DNA from: Rhizobium subbaraonis
GTDB lineage: Bacteria > Pseudomonadota > Alphaproteobacteria > Rhizobiales > Rhizobiaceae
Reading direction: 5' to 3'
Assembly (NCBI RefSeq): GCF_900220975.1
Contig: NZ_OBQD01000005.1
Span: 1-64,000, forward strand
DNA length: 64,000 bases
Shown: positions 15,034 through 24,195 of the stretch, in pieces
Layout of the letters: every line of letters starts with the position of its first letter
How positions within the stretch are numbered: position 1 is the first letter of the stretch
Position numbers and translations under genes: made by a program
The notes under the pieces: generated by a model
Database searches by the model: none
What the model saw: only the letters and a program-made list of their open reading frames with translations
Told to the model about the DNA's origin: nothing

Positions 15034-15585
15034 ATGGATCGCCGTTCATTCCTGATCGCCCTTTCCGCTGCAGCCGCAGCACCAGCTCTCGCCTATGCGC
15101 AGGAGACCCCCTCCGAGGACATGATCCTGCGTCGGCTGGATGCCGCGCCGGCGCGTCGGATGCGCGGCGAGGAGCGGGTAACCGTGCAGGAGTTCAAGCG
15201 CCGTCCCGAGCTGCGCCGGGCGGCACCCTCGATTGATATCCAGTCGATCAACTTCGCCTTTGGCTCGGCGGACATTCCGCGTTCCGAATATGGCAAGGTC
15301 CGGCAGATCGCCCGCGCGATGGAGCAGCTTCTTCGCCGCCGCCGCGGTGCCCGCTTCCTGATCGAGGGGCATACGGACGCCGTCGGTTCTGCCTACGCGA
15401 ACCAGATCCTCTCGGAGCGCCGCGCCGAATCGCTGAAATGGGTGCTGGTGCGCGCGTACGGCATTCCCCAGCGCGTGCTGGAGACGGTCGGCTACGGCGA
15501 GCAGTACCTGCTGGTGCCGACCGAGCGCGAGGAGTGGCGCAACCGGCGCGTGACGCTGCGCCGGATCGACGAGTTCGTGCGCTGA
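15034..15585 (+). CDS. OmpA-family peptidoglycan-binding protein
   Basis: 183 residues from ATG 15034, chosen over TTG 15019 because it begins at a clean signal peptide, MDRRSFLIALSAAAAAPALA. The C-terminal OmpA/MotB domain (about 65-178) has FAFGSADIPRSEY, LIEGHTDAVGSAYANQILSE with the conserved HTD and SxxRA elements, then VGYGEQYLLVP and NRRVTL. It should anchor to peptidoglycan in the periplasm. No beta-barrel is present, so it is a short periplasmic or lipoprotein-like form. Confidence 0.88.
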   Translation: MDRRSFLIALSAAAAAPALAYAQETPSEDMILRRLDAAPARRMRGEERVTVQEFKRRPELRRAAPSIDIQSINFAFGSADIPRSEYGKVRQIARAMEQLLRRRRGARFLIEGHTDAVGSAYANQILSERRAESLKWVLVRAYGIPQRVLETVGYGEQYLLVPTEREEWRNRRVTLRRIDEFVR

Positions 15586-15767
15586 TCGTCGCTCCCGCCG
15601 CCGGAAAGCCCTTGCAAGCCGGCAGTGCGCATCGAAAGACGGGATGACGCACCGCGGTGGACTGGAATCCGGCTACGGTTTGCGCCATAACGTGCCGGCT
15701 TCAATATCCGATGGCGTCTGCGGCGTTGGCATCGGGGCGCAGGACGGATCAGGTACATCGGGCACGC

Positions 15768-16823
15768 ATGAAGAGCGCCAATCCCAGCATAGGCGAATTG
15801 CTCGCCGGCCATGTTGACGTCGTCCACACGAAATGGCGCTTCAGCCTGCAAAAGCGCATCGTCGAGCTAAACGGGAGCAAATATGTGCTCTATCGTTTCC
15901 GCTCGAAGAAAATGATGCACAGGTTCGAGGACGCGCTCGCTCTCCTGTCCGGGGCAGGGGTCCCGGTGCAATCGGTCTGCGCGCGCACGTCGACGGTCGG
16001 CGAACGTCTGAGGCACGGACATTGGCTCGCCTTGTCTTATCTGCCCGGACACCCGCTGGGCAAAAATCCGGGGCGGCGGCTGATGGCCGAGCTTGGGAAA
16101 ACCATGGCAAAGGTGAACGGTATATCGGGATCGATAAAGCAGTCCCTGTTCAGCCGAAGGCGCCCTGAACTGCCGCACCGCGCCTATCTTGAGATGGCCA
16201 CGGGCCTGGACGACAGGCAGCGCGAATGGATCGGCGCGAGCCTCGCGCGGCTGGAGCGGCTGCAGGGCGCGCAACTGACGCATGGCGACCTGTTCGTCGA
16301 CAACATCATCGTGATGCCCGACAAATCGATTGGCCTGATCGACTACGAACTGATGGCCTATGATCTTTCCGGCATCGAGCTGGCCGGAACGTTGCTGCGC
16401 TCGTTCTGCCGGAAGCGCCATACCCGCCGGGCACTGGTCAGAGCCTACATGGCAGCCTGTCCGCCAAGATTGAAGACTGAGTGGAAACAATATTGCAGGG
16501 ACTTTGTGTTCGCGGCCGCGGCGCGGCTTGTGCTGGCGCGACAGGATCGGCTCCGGCACATCGCGAGAAAACAGCGTATTCTGGACTTGCGGAGCGCCCT
16601 GCCGTTCGGACCTAACACCGCCGAAATTGCGCGGCAGCGAAGGGCGTACCAGGGCATCGTCCGTTCGGCGAAGAAAAACGAGGAATACTATCTGCACGTC
16701 CTGCGCACGATCATCGACATATGCATCAAGAATGAGGGAATCGGCGCGGTGGCATTGCTGGACAAATGTGACCGGAGTTATCGGCCCATGATCGTACGCC
16801 GTCAGGACGGCGCGAAGCGCTGA
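15768..16823 (+). CDS. Aminoglycoside-phosphotransferase-like kinase
   Basis: 351 residues from the Met at 15768 (MKSANPSIGELLAG); the frame is open to 15657 but the upstream part looks non-coding. Catalytic-loop motif LTHGDLFVDNIIV (HGDxxxxN) and the metal-binding IDYEL correspond to the Brenner and DxD-type motifs of APH/choline kinase folds. The N-terminal lobe has YVLYRFRSKKMMHRFEDALA with a likely ATP Lys. Substrate unknown; could be a sugar, lipid or homoserine kinase-like enzyme. Its base composition is somewhat less G+C-rich than neighbours. Confidence 0.7.
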   Translation: MKSANPSIGELLAGHVDVVHTKWRFSLQKRIVELNGSKYVLYRFRSKKMMHRFEDALALLSGAGVPVQSVCARTSTVGERLRHGHWLALSYLPGHPLGKNPGRRLMAELGKTMAKVNGISGSIKQSLFSRRRPELPHRAYLEMATGLDDRQREWIGASLARLERLQGAQLTHGDLFVDNIIVMPDKSIGLIDYELMAYDLSGIELAGTLLRSFCRKRHTRRALVRAYMAACPPRLKTEWKQYCRDFVFAAAARLVLARQDRLRHIARKQRILDLRSALPFGPNTAEIARQRRAYQGIVRSAKKNEEYYLHVLRTIIDICIKNEGIGAVALLDKCDRSYRPMIVRRQDGAKR

Positions 16824-16887
16824 AACCGGGTGGCTTCTGCCGCGCCATTGGCTGCATGTTTCTCCAATCGAAAATGGGAGACGTGCA

Positions 16888-17352
16888 ATGACCATCCGCT
16901 ATCGACCGATCGCCACGCAGCTTGCCGCTTCTCTATGGGACGGCGGCCCCGATTCATACGGAATGCAGCCGGAACGACGTATTTCGGATGGTTACGGCGT
17001 GCCTTGCCGACATTGTCTTGCCGGCGTGAAGGAGGGCGATGCCTACCTGATTCTCGCCCATCGGCCGTTTGCATCCCTCCAGCCCTATGCGGAGACGGGG
17101 CCGATCTTTCTGCATGCGGAACCCTGTCGCGCCTACGACGGCGCCGATCTGCCGCCGATGCTCGATAGCCGTGACTATATCGTCCGTGGCTATTCCCGCG
17201 ACGACCGGATCGTCTACGGCACCGGCGCGGTTACACCACGTGCGGAGATTGCGGCCTATGCAGAGACCCTGCTTGCGCGTCCCGATATCGCCTATGTCCA
17301 CGTCAGGTCGGCGCGCAACAACTGCTACCAGTGCCGCATCGAACGCAACTGA
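16888..17352 (+). CDS. DUF1203 domain protein
   Basis: 154 residues. The family signature is clear: CRHCLAGVKEGDAYLILAHR, then PYAETGPIFLHAEPC, YIVRGY, YGTGAV and the C-terminal YVHVRSARNNCYQCRI. Several Cys and His are conserved in the family and could bind metal. The biochemical role is not known. Start ATG follows GGAGACG. Confidence 0.9.
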   Translation: MTIRYRPIATQLAASLWDGGPDSYGMQPERRISDGYGVPCRHCLAGVKEGDAYLILAHRPFASLQPYAETGPIFLHAEPCRAYDGADLPPMLDSRDYIVRGYSRDDRIVYGTGAVTPRAEIAAYAETLLARPDIAYVHVRSARNNCYQCRIERN

Positions 17353-17469
17353 CGTTTCGCGGAGTGGGGTGCGATGCCTCTTCTGGCGGGAATGAGAATA
17401 TGCGTCTTCAACCGCATCTGCCGCGCGGGCTGGTGCGGGTGACTGGCCGCGGAAGCGGATGGCGGACGA

Positions 17470-17634
17470 TCAGTACGGCGCGTTCAACGTGCCCGTGCGC
17501 ATTCCATTGACCTCGGCATCGGGGGATGGCCCCTGATACTGGGAATAGGTCGTATTGTCTGCACCGCTTGTCGCGCAGCCCGCCAGCGTCATGAGCGCCA
17601 GGGCGAGTGCGACGAACGAAGAACGATAGGTCAT
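17470..17634 (-). CDS. Small lipoprotein
   Basis: 54 residues starting MTYRSSFVALALALMTLAGC, a lipoprotein signal with lipobox LAGC at residues 17-20; the rest (ATSGADNTTYSQYQGPSPDA) is short, polar and unstructured. The start at 17634 has GAGAGGA upstream; longer upstream readings are unlikely. Function unknown. Confidence 0.75.
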   Translation of the reverse strand: MTYRSSFVALALALMTLAGCATSGADNTTYSQYQGPSPDAEVNGMRTGTLNAPY

Positions 17635-17870
17635 GGCTTCAATCCTCTCTGCCCATTGCGCAGGGCACCAATCTACCGTTCGTTGTCGGCGGGGCGCAAG
17701 TGGAGTGGGCGCACGTGAGAGTAAAATTGTCCAAATTGCGGCAAAATCCGGCATCTGCTTAACCGCCTGTTATCCCTGCGCAGATGCGGAACATCGCTGT
17801 GCTGTTTTGGGAATTGTGGTGCTGACGCATTCCGGGATATCGATGGCGCGACACAATCAGGAGAAACGGC

Positions 17871-18770
17871 GTGGCGACGTTCACATTCAAGGGATTAACT
17901 GCAACCAGCGGTATGGAATTCGGGCTGCTGATGAGCGAAAGCCTGCAGACGATCCTGGACTATGATTCAGAGAAGTTCACCTCGACCGGGATCCTGTTCA
18001 AGGACGACGCAAAGAACTACATGCAGTTCACGGGAACCGGCCTCACGTACAAAATTCAAGGCGGCGAGGTGTACGGGATCAAGGCCGGCAAGTTCACCGG
18101 CTTCAAGGTTGTCAGCGACGGGATCACCATCGCATCCGCCTCCGGGCTGTCGGTCACCGGCAAGCTAGTCAGCGATGCGATTGACAGTGGCAAGACGTCG
18201 AAGTTCTTCGACGCGCTCCTGGCGGGCAGCGACAAGATCACCGCGACCAAATATGCCGACAATTTCGCAGGCGGCGCCGGCAACGACAAGATCTACGGCC
18301 TCGGCGGCGCCGACACGATACACGGCAATGCCGGCAACGATCGGCTTTATGGCGATGCGGGCAACGACAAGCTTTACGGTGACGCCGGCAACGACAAGCT
18401 TTACGGTGACGCCGGCAACGACAAGCTTTACGGCGGCAAGGGCAATGACCAGCTCCATGGCGGAGCAGGCAAGGACCTTCTCGACGGCGGCGCCGGCAAG
18501 GACACCCTGACCGGCGGCGGCGGCGTGGATACCTTCGTCTTCCGCAAGGGCTATGGCGCCGACACCATCACCGATTTCGATGCGGTCGGCAAAGCGCATG
18601 ATATCCTGGATCTCACCGGCGTTTCCGCGATCACCAGCTTCAAGGATCTCAAGGACAACCACCTCAGCATTTCCGGCGACAAGGTGATCATCGATGCCAA
18701 CGGCGGTGACAAGATCATCCTCCAGGGCGTCAAGCTCGCCGACCTGGACAAGGGCGATTTCCTGTTCTGA
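17871..18770 (+). CDS. RTX-type calcium-binding secreted protein
   Basis: 299 residues from GTG 17871 with AGGAGA upstream. Residues 1-120 are a beta-rich domain without recognised function. Then come GGxGxDxUx nonapeptides from about 134 to 222 (GGAGNDKIYGLGGADTI and so on), ending with a DTFVF region and a C-terminal secretion-type tail DLDKGDFLF. Such proteins are exported by type I systems, with the C-terminus as signal, and bind calcium in the beta-roll. Three AGNDKLYGD-like units are encoded by nearly identical 27-bp DNA repeats (about 18355-18430). No type I exporter is next to it, although tolC lies 3 kb away. Confidence 0.88.
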   Translation: MATFTFKGLTATSGMEFGLLMSESLQTILDYDSEKFTSTGILFKDDAKNYMQFTGTGLTYKIQGGEVYGIKAGKFTGFKVVSDGITIASASGLSVTGKLVSDAIDSGKTSKFFDALLAGSDKITATKYADNFAGGAGNDKIYGLGGADTIHGNAGNDRLYGDAGNDKLYGDAGNDKLYGDAGNDKLYGGKGNDQLHGGAGKDLLDGGAGKDTLTGGGGVDTFVFRKGYGADTITDFDAVGKAHDILDLTGVSAITSFKDLKDNHLSISGDKVIIDANGGDKIILQGVKLADLDKGDFLF

Positions 18771-18839
18771 TTTTCTTGGCCGAGCCCGCCGGCGGTTCAT
18801 CATCGCCGGCGAAAACGGAATACGAGACAGTGCAACATG

Positions 18840-18872
18840 AAGAAAGCGGCGCCCGTGGAGCGCCGCTTTCTT
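18840..18872. terminator. Bidirectional terminator between RTX gene and exbD
   Basis: A perfect 13-bp stem (18840-18852 with 18860-18872) around a 7-nt loop, with A-rich and T-rich outer arms, placed between convergent genes. Confidence 0.8.
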
Positions 18873-18903
18873 GTTCAACCCTGTCGTTCGGGGCTTGCCC
18901 GGC

Positions 18904-19329
18904 TCAGCCGGGAGCACCCTCGAGGCCGACCAGTGCGATCTTCGGATAACCGGCGGAACGCAGAAGGTTCATCACGTCCATGACGGCGCCGTAGTCGACG
19001 GCCTTGTCGGCCCGCAGCAAAATCCGCGTTTCCTTGTTGCCTTCCGTTATCATGTCGAGCTCGCTTGCGAACGTATCGCGCGCAACCGTGCCGCTGCCGA
19101 GCGAAAGCGTGAGGTCCTGCTTCAGCGTCACGAAGACCGGCTTGTCCTCACGGGGCACCGGTCTGGCGACGGAGGAGGGGAGATCGACGTTGATGTCGAC
19201 GGTGGCGAGAGGTGCCGCCACCATAAAGATGATCAGCAGAACGAGCATGACGTCGATGAACGGCGTCACGTTGATTTCGCTGTTTTCCTCCAGGTCGTCG
19301 CCGCCGCCTTCCTTGATCCTGCCGGCCAT
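18904..19329 (-). CDS. exbD: Biopolymer transport protein ExbD
   Basis: 141 residues. One N-terminal membrane helix, INVTPFIDVMLVLLIIFMVA, with the essential membrane Asp in PFIDVML; the rest is a periplasmic domain (LRADKAVDYGAVMDVMNLLR). Works with ExbB and TonB to pass proton-motive force to outer-membrane transporters. It follows exbB by 3 bp. Confidence 0.95.
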   Translation of the reverse strand: MAGRIKEGGGDDLEENSEINVTPFIDVMLVLLIIFMVAAPLATVDINVDLPSSVARPVPREDKPVFVTLKQDLTLSLGSGTVARDTFASELDMITEGNKETRILLRADKAVDYGAVMDVMNLLRSAGYPKIALVGLEGAPG

Positions 19330-19332
19330 GGG

Positions 19333-20433
19333 TCACCCGATCCTGACGAGAGTGGAATCCTGCCGTGCGCCGCGCTGCGACGCCAGCCGGGCGCGGCGTA
19401 CGTCGAGATCGCGGCTCACCAGGCGCTCGATGGCCGCGGACGTGTCCGTCAGCGCCTGCCGGTAGCCGGTGATGGCGCGCGCGAGGAAATTGTAGAACAC
19501 GACCGCCGGGATGGCGGCGACCAGGCCGATCGCCGTTGCCAGCAGCGCCTCGGCGATCCCCGGCGCCACAATGGCAAGGTTGGTCGTCTGCGCCTGCGAG
19601 ATGCCGATGAAGGAGTTCATGATGCCCCAGACGGTCCCGAAAAGGCCGACGAACGGTGCCGTGGAACCGATCGTGGCGAGAAGGCCGGTACCCTTGGCGA
19701 TCTGCCGGCCCGCCTGCACCTCAGAACGCTGCAGGCGCGAGGCGACCCGCTCCTTCACGCCCCCGTCGGAGACGAAGTCAAGCACGGCGTCGGAATTGTC
19801 GACTTCCTGACGCGCAGCCGCGACCATGCGGGCCGGGACGTTGCGCTTGCCCGAGAAAAGCTCCTCGGCGGCGGCAAGACCCTTGGCGTCCGTCAGATGT
19901 CGGACGGCGCGGGTGGCGGCGCGTTGGGCGGCGCCCAGTTCGAAGATCTTGGCGATCAGTACGGTCCAGGTGGCGACGGAGGCCAGCGCGAGACCGATCA
20001 TCACCCCCTTCACTACGATGTCCGCCGCCATGAACATGCCCCAAGGCGAAAGATCGTGCGGCAGGCTCGACTGGCGCTCTTCCAGCGCTTCGGCAAATTC
20101 GGTCTCTTCGGCTGCGGCATCCGCATCGCCGGACGGGGTCGTGCCGGCGGCGGGCGCCGGTGCTGCGGTCGGCGCGTCCGTGGTGGTCGGCGACGCCTGT
20201 TGTGCCGTTGCAGGAGTTGGGGCCTGCGCCTCGCCGCTTCCGGCAGCGCCGGCCTCCGGAGCGGCGAGGGGACGCGCTTGCGTTTGCGTCGTCACCGCGG
20301 GCGTTGTCACCTCCTGGGCTTGGAGGGCGGAAGTGGAGAAGAGAAGGCCAATTGCGGCGCAGGCCGCGGCCAGATGGGGCCGTTTCGACAAGGTCGGATC
20401 CTCTGGTAGTGTTGTCGCGGAGATGCGCCGCAT
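19333..20433 (-). CDS. exbB: Biopolymer transport protein ExbB
   Basis: 366 residues from ATG 20433 (MRRISATTLPEDPT). It has a signal-like N-terminus, a Pro/Ala-rich periplasmic stretch (about 45-115), and then the MotA/TolQ/ExbB core with three membrane helices: MFMAADIVVKGVMIGLALAS, TGLLATIGSTAPFVGLFGTV and ALLATAIGLVAAIPAVVFYN. The long N-terminal extension is typical of the alphaproteobacterial form. No tonB is next to it in the window. A palindromic operator candidate lies upstream. Confidence 0.93.
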   Translation of the reverse strand: MRRISATTLPEDPTLSKRPHLAAACAAIGLLFSTSALQAQEVTTPAVTTQTQARPLAAPEAGAAGSGEAQAPTPATAQQASPTTTDAPTAAPAPAAGTTPSGDADAAAEETEFAEALEERQSSLPHDLSPWGMFMAADIVVKGVMIGLALASVATWTVLIAKIFELGAAQRAATRAVRHLTDAKGLAAAEELFSGKRNVPARMVAAARQEVDNSDAVLDFVSDGGVKERVASRLQRSEVQAGRQIAKGTGLLATIGSTAPFVGLFGTVWGIMNSFIGISQAQTTNLAIVAPGIAEALLATAIGLVAAIPAVVFYNFLARAITGYRQALTDTSAAIERLVSRDLDVRRARLASQRGARQDSTLVRIG

Positions 20434-20503
20434 GGCCGCGCCGCGCTCCGGTCGCGCTTGATGATGAACGTCCCATACAACGAATGACTGTATCTGAGCA
20501 ATG

Positions 20504-20530
20504 TTATCATGAGTGTTTTTATCATGATAA
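20504..20530. promoter_or_regulatory. Candidate iron-responsive operator upstream of exbB
   Basis: TTATCATGA occurs at 20504-20512 and 20519-20527, and the second copy forms the perfect palindrome TTATCATGATAA (20519-20530). It lies about 70-95 bp upstream of exbB. An A+T-rich palindrome before exbBD suggests Fur/RirA/HmuP-type iron control; this is inference. Confidence 0.45.
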
Positions 20531-20676
20531 TTGGCGTGGATGCGCCCTTCCTGGCACATTTTTTAACCGGTGGTGGGGGCGATGCGTATGGACACCCGAG
20601 CCGAAAGCGCATTAAACAGGCTTGAATTATCCGCCTGCGCGCCGCACCGGCCGCCAGGTTCTGACACAAGGCAGCA

Positions 20677-21330
20677 ATGATGGACTACACTGCAGCGCGC
20701 ATCAAAATGGTCGACAACCAGGTCCGCACGACGGATGTGACTTCGCACTCGGTGCTCGACGCGTTCCTTACCGTGCCGCGCGAGGCATTCGTTCCGGCGC
20801 AGCTCAAGCCGCTCGCCTATATCGACAACGACATCGAGGTGGCGCCTGGGCGTTACCTGATGGAGCCGTCGCCGCTGGCGAAGCTGATCCAGCTCGCCGC
20901 CATCACGAAGGACGACGTCATCCTCGAGGTCGGCTGCAATTCCGGCTATGCCTCGGCCATCCTTTCGAAGCTTGCAGGTTCCGTGGTAGCCCTCGAAGTG
21001 GATGAAGAGCTCGCCGCCCGCGCCAGCGAGACCGTCGCCGAACTCGGCTATGACAATGTCGCCGTCGTGCCCGGCGATCTCGAAAAGGGGTATGCTGCCG
21101 AAGCACCCTATGACGTGATTTTCGTTCACGGTGCGGTCGAGGTCGTGCCCGAGGCCCTGTTCGCCCAGCTGCGCGATGGCGGCCGCCTCGTCGTCGTCGA
21201 GGGCTATGGCAACGCCTCCCAGGCCCGCCTCTACATCAAGGAGCGGGGTCTGGCATCGGAGCGCAGCGCCTTTAACACGGCGGTGAAACCGTTGCCCGGT
21301 TTCCGCAAGGCTGCCGAATTCGTCTTCTGA
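20677..21330 (+). CDS. Protein-L-isoaspartate methyltransferase-like protein
   Basis: 217 residues. An SAM-binding Rossmann motif is present: ILEVGCNSGYASAILSKL, with the acidic VVALEVDEELA strand end. The N-terminal DNQVRTTDVTSHSVLDAFLT and PREAFVP match PCMT-type proteins encoded upstream of tolC in many rhizobia. It differs from canonical Pcm (the gene at 47708 is the better candidate for that) and has Cys-Asn instead of the usual GTGSG loop, so its substrate may differ. Met 20680 is an alternative start. Confidence 0.85.
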   Translation: MMDYTAARIKMVDNQVRTTDVTSHSVLDAFLTVPREAFVPAQLKPLAYIDNDIEVAPGRYLMEPSPLAKLIQLAAITKDDVILEVGCNSGYASAILSKLAGSVVALEVDEELAARASETVAELGYDNVAVVPGDLEKGYAAEAPYDVIFVHGAVEVVPEALFAQLRDGGRLVVVEGYGNASQARLYIKERGLASERSAFNTAVKPLPGFRKAAEFVF

Positions 21331-21667
21331 CGCACGAGCTTGCGAAATTCCGAGTCGATTTGAGCAAAGTTTTATGTGCAAACTCCCAGATAGCGACTTT
21401 GCCCCTATCGCCGCCAGACGGCTGGATAACGGTCGATGTCGCATGTGACCGAAGCCCCGCAAAAGGGGTTTCGGATCGCCGGTCGGTCATAATGGTGCCG
21501 CAGCAGTGATGCTGTTGACGGGGATAAGTCACAGGTGACAGCACAAGGCGGGACGCAGCGGATGGCAAGTTCGTCGCTCCCGTGAGAAACATGCGGCGCA
21601 GCGTCGGCGCGACCAGCGCTGCGTCACGAGCGTGACCGGTGTGCCCGGTCCAGTCTGGAGTTGGTAC
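21331..21667. other. Intergenic region upstream of tolC
   Basis: About 340 bp without a gene. It contains a strong hairpin (CCGAAGCCCC at 21449-21458 pairing with GGGGTTTCGG at 21465-21474) lacking a T-tract; role unclear. Confidence 0.5.
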
Positions 21668-23065
21668 GTGTCAGTATTTCGCAAGACCGCGCTCGCCGCG
21701 GCACTCGTTCCCTTTCTTCTGGCGACGACGCAGCCCGTGTTCGCCGAGACGGTGGCCGGGGCCATGGCGAAGGCCTATGCGAACAACCCCGATCTCAACG
21801 CCGCGCGCGCAGCCCTTCGGGCGATCGACGAAAACGTGACGATCGCCAAGGCGGCGATGCGCCCCCAGATCAGCGGCGTGGCGCAGGCCGACGCATCCCG
21901 GCGGATCTACGACAAGCCGACGTCGTCCGGCGTGTTCGGTCCATTGATAAAGCGAAACGATACCTTCACTTCTTCCTACGGGATCTCGATCACGCAGCAG
22001 ATCTTCGACGGGTTCCAGACCCTCAACAACGTGAAATCGGCCGAATCGAACGTTCTCGCCAACCGGGAAGCCTTGCGCGCGCAGGAAACCAACACGCTGC
22101 TGGCGGCGGTCGAAGCCTATTCCAACATCGCCCGCGACCAGGCGATCGTCGGGATTCGCCAGCAGAACCTCGCCTTTCTGCGTGAGCAGTTGAACGCATC
22201 CCGCGCGCGCCTGGACGTGGGCGAGGGCACCCAGACCGACGTCAGCCTGTCCGAGGCCCAGCTTGCCGAGGCCCAGGCGCTTCTGGTTTCCGCCGAGGCG
22301 CAGCTGAAGACGAGCCAGGCCGTCTACTACCAGATCGTCGGCGATCAGCCGAAGGACATCAAGCAGCCGCAACCGGCGACCCGCGGGATGCCGAAGTCGC
22401 TCGAAGAGGCGTTCGCAATTGCGATGCGCGAGCATCCTACGATCCTGTCGGCGGAGCGCAGCGTCGATGCGGCTGGCTACAACGTCAAGGCGGCCGAAGG
22501 CACGATGCTGCCCGGCGTATCCATCCAGGGTGACGTCTACAAGTCTGTGAACGACAGCGGCAGCACCAACGATAACGTCGAAGGCAGCATCTCAGCCCGC
22601 GTCACCATCCCGCTCTATCAGGGCGGTGCCGAGTACGGCCAGATCCGGCAGGCCAAGGAACGGCTCGGCCAGCAGCGCATTCTCGTCGATTCGGCGCGCA
22701 TGGAGGTGCAGCAGACGCTGATCTCGGCGCAGACGCAGCTCGATGCCGCCCGCGCGGCGATCAAGGCGAATCAGGCCGAAATCGCGGCGGCCGACATGGC
22801 ACTGCAGGGCGTCATCGAGGAGCGTAACGTCGGCCAGCGCACCACGCTCGATGTACTGATCGCGCAGCAGACCGTACTCGACGCGCAGGAGAGCCTGGTG
22901 CTTTCGCAGCGCATCGCAGTCGTCGCCAGCTATTCCGTCCTCGCCTCGATGGGCCGACTCACCGTGCGGGGGCAGAACCTGCAGGTGGCCGAGTACCGCG
23001 CGGCCGATCACTATGAGGCGGTGAAGGACAAATGGTTCGGTCTTCGCACCGTCGACGGCCGCTGA
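21668..23065 (+). CDS. tolC: TolC-family outer-membrane efflux protein
   Basis: 465 residues from GTG 21668, chosen because GGAG (21657-21660) lies 7 bp before it; the longer GTG 21632 reading adds an unlikely N-terminus. A signal peptide VFRKTALAAALVPFLLATTQ ends near VFAE. Two repeated halves of the TolC trimer barrel/helix fold follow: NNPDLNAARAALRAIDENV and SLEEAFAIAMREHPTILSAE; the coiled-coil parts are seen around QLDAARAAIKANQAEIAAAD. Forms the outer-membrane channel for type I secretion and drug efflux. Confidence 0.93.
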   Translation: MSVFRKTALAAALVPFLLATTQPVFAETVAGAMAKAYANNPDLNAARAALRAIDENVTIAKAAMRPQISGVAQADASRRIYDKPTSSGVFGPLIKRNDTFTSSYGISITQQIFDGFQTLNNVKSAESNVLANREALRAQETNTLLAAVEAYSNIARDQAIVGIRQQNLAFLREQLNASRARLDVGEGTQTDVSLSEAQLAEAQALLVSAEAQLKTSQAVYYQIVGDQPKDIKQPQPATRGMPKSLEEAFAIAMREHPTILSAERSVDAAGYNVKAAEGTMLPGVSIQGDVYKSVNDSGSTNDNVEGSISARVTIPLYQGGAEYGQIRQAKERLGQQRILVDSARMEVQQTLISAQTQLDAARAAIKANQAEIAAADMALQGVIEERNVGQRTTLDVLIAQQTVLDAQESLVLSQRIAVVASYSVLASMGRLTVRGQNLQVAEYRAADHYEAVKDKWFGLRTVDGR

Positions 23066-23244
23066 AACCCGGGCTGAAACCCTTCGTCATTGGCATCCCC
23101 CACAAATCTGTGCATCACTGTTAAGAGTTGATTCGCGACGATTTTTTTGCCCTCGCGAGTGGCCTATGGTCTGCCCATCCGCAACGCGCGAACGCTTTTA
23201 CTGTCGTGTTCGCAGGTCGGGCGGCGCAGTGAACGGGGATAAAA

Positions 23245-24069
23245 ATGGCTCAGCCGAATGTAGCGCGTGAACCGTCGATGGACGAGATACTGGCGTCGAT
23301 CCGCCGTATCATCGAAAGCAACGATCCGCCTGTCGGCGCGCCGCCGGTGCTGTCTTCGATCTCCAGCGGTGCGGGTGTCGACGAGGACAGCTTCGATGAC
23401 GAGATGATCGTTGCCGACTTCCACGCCCAGGAGGCGCTTTCGGCTGCCGCGTCGGCCATGGTTCACTCCCCCGTCTCCGTTGATCGGACCGCCACCGATC
23501 GTGGCTCCGCTGATCCCGCAGACGAACCGCGTGTCCAACCGGCGATGTCGCTTGCCGACGTCGCAGCGCGCGTTCGCGCGGCGTCCGAGCGTAACGGGAT
23601 GATGCTGCGCGAGCAGCCCGCCCGCCCGCTCCCGGTGGAAGAGCCGGTTTCCGTGCGCGCCGAGCCCGTGTTCGAACCGCCCGTTCCGCCGGCGTCCAAT
23701 GTGATGGCGATGGTTCCGCCGATGGTTGCGAAGATGCCGCAACAGGAGCCGCCGGTGGAGCGTAGCCAGCCTGAAGCCGCACCGGCGTTTGCCGACGAGC
23801 CCTATCGCCCGGAAGCGCCCGCCGCCCACGCCCCGCCGGCGGCTTCGCCCGCCGCCCTCGTCTCGGCCGCAGTCGGCGCACAGGTCGCAAGCTCCTTCGG
23901 TGCACTGGCGGAAGCCGTCGAGGCCGGTCCACGCCGATCTTTCGACGATATTGCCAAGGACATGCTGCGGCCGATGCTTCAGGAGTGGCTCGACGACAAC
24001 CTGCCGACACTGGTCGAACGCCTCGTCCGCGAAGAGATCGAGCGCGTGGCGCGCGGTCCGCGCCGCTAA
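23245..24069 (+). CDS. popZ: PopZ-like DUF2497 pole-organising protein
   Basis: 274 residues with the PopZ plan. The N-terminal helix REPSMDEILASIRRIIESND is followed by a long Pro/Ala/Glu-rich disordered middle (about 35-215) and a conserved C-terminal multimerisation region, SFDDIAKDMLRPMLQEWLDD then NLPTLVERLVREEIERVARG. In alphaproteobacteria this protein forms a polar matrix that tethers the chromosome origin. Its position just upstream of valS matches rhizobial genomes. Confidence 0.88.
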   Translation: MAQPNVAREPSMDEILASIRRIIESNDPPVGAPPVLSSISSGAGVDEDSFDDEMIVADFHAQEALSAAASAMVHSPVSVDRTATDRGSADPADEPRVQPAMSLADVAARVRAASERNGMMLREQPARPLPVEEPVSVRAEPVFEPPVPPASNVMAMVPPMVAKMPQQEPPVERSQPEAAPAFADEPYRPEAPAAHAPPAASPAALVSAAVGAQVASSFGALAEAVEAGPRRSFDDIAKDMLRPMLQEWLDDNLPTLVERLVREEIERVARGPRR

Positions 24070-24094
24070 TACGCCTTGTTTTCCTGTTGCCATG

Positions 24095-24127
24095 AGCCGC
24101 GCCGTCCCGGGCGCGGCTTTTATTTGT
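24095..24127 (+). terminator. Rho-independent terminator after popZ
   Basis: Stem AGCCGCGCC / GGGCGCGGCT followed by TTTATTTG. Confidence 0.8.
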
Positions 24128-24195
24128 TGTTGTTGACTTCGATCTAGCCATCCGGTTTAGAACCGGGTGACAGAAACCATGGTGTGGCCAGTAAG

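Noticed and set aside
18871-20409. 512-codon plus-strand frame over exbB and exbD
   Set aside because: exbB and exbD on the minus strand have clear motifs; this frame is His/Arg/Gly-rich noise.
21449-21474. Hairpin upstream of tolC as a terminator of the PCMT-like gene
   Set aside because: Strong stem but no T-tract on either side.
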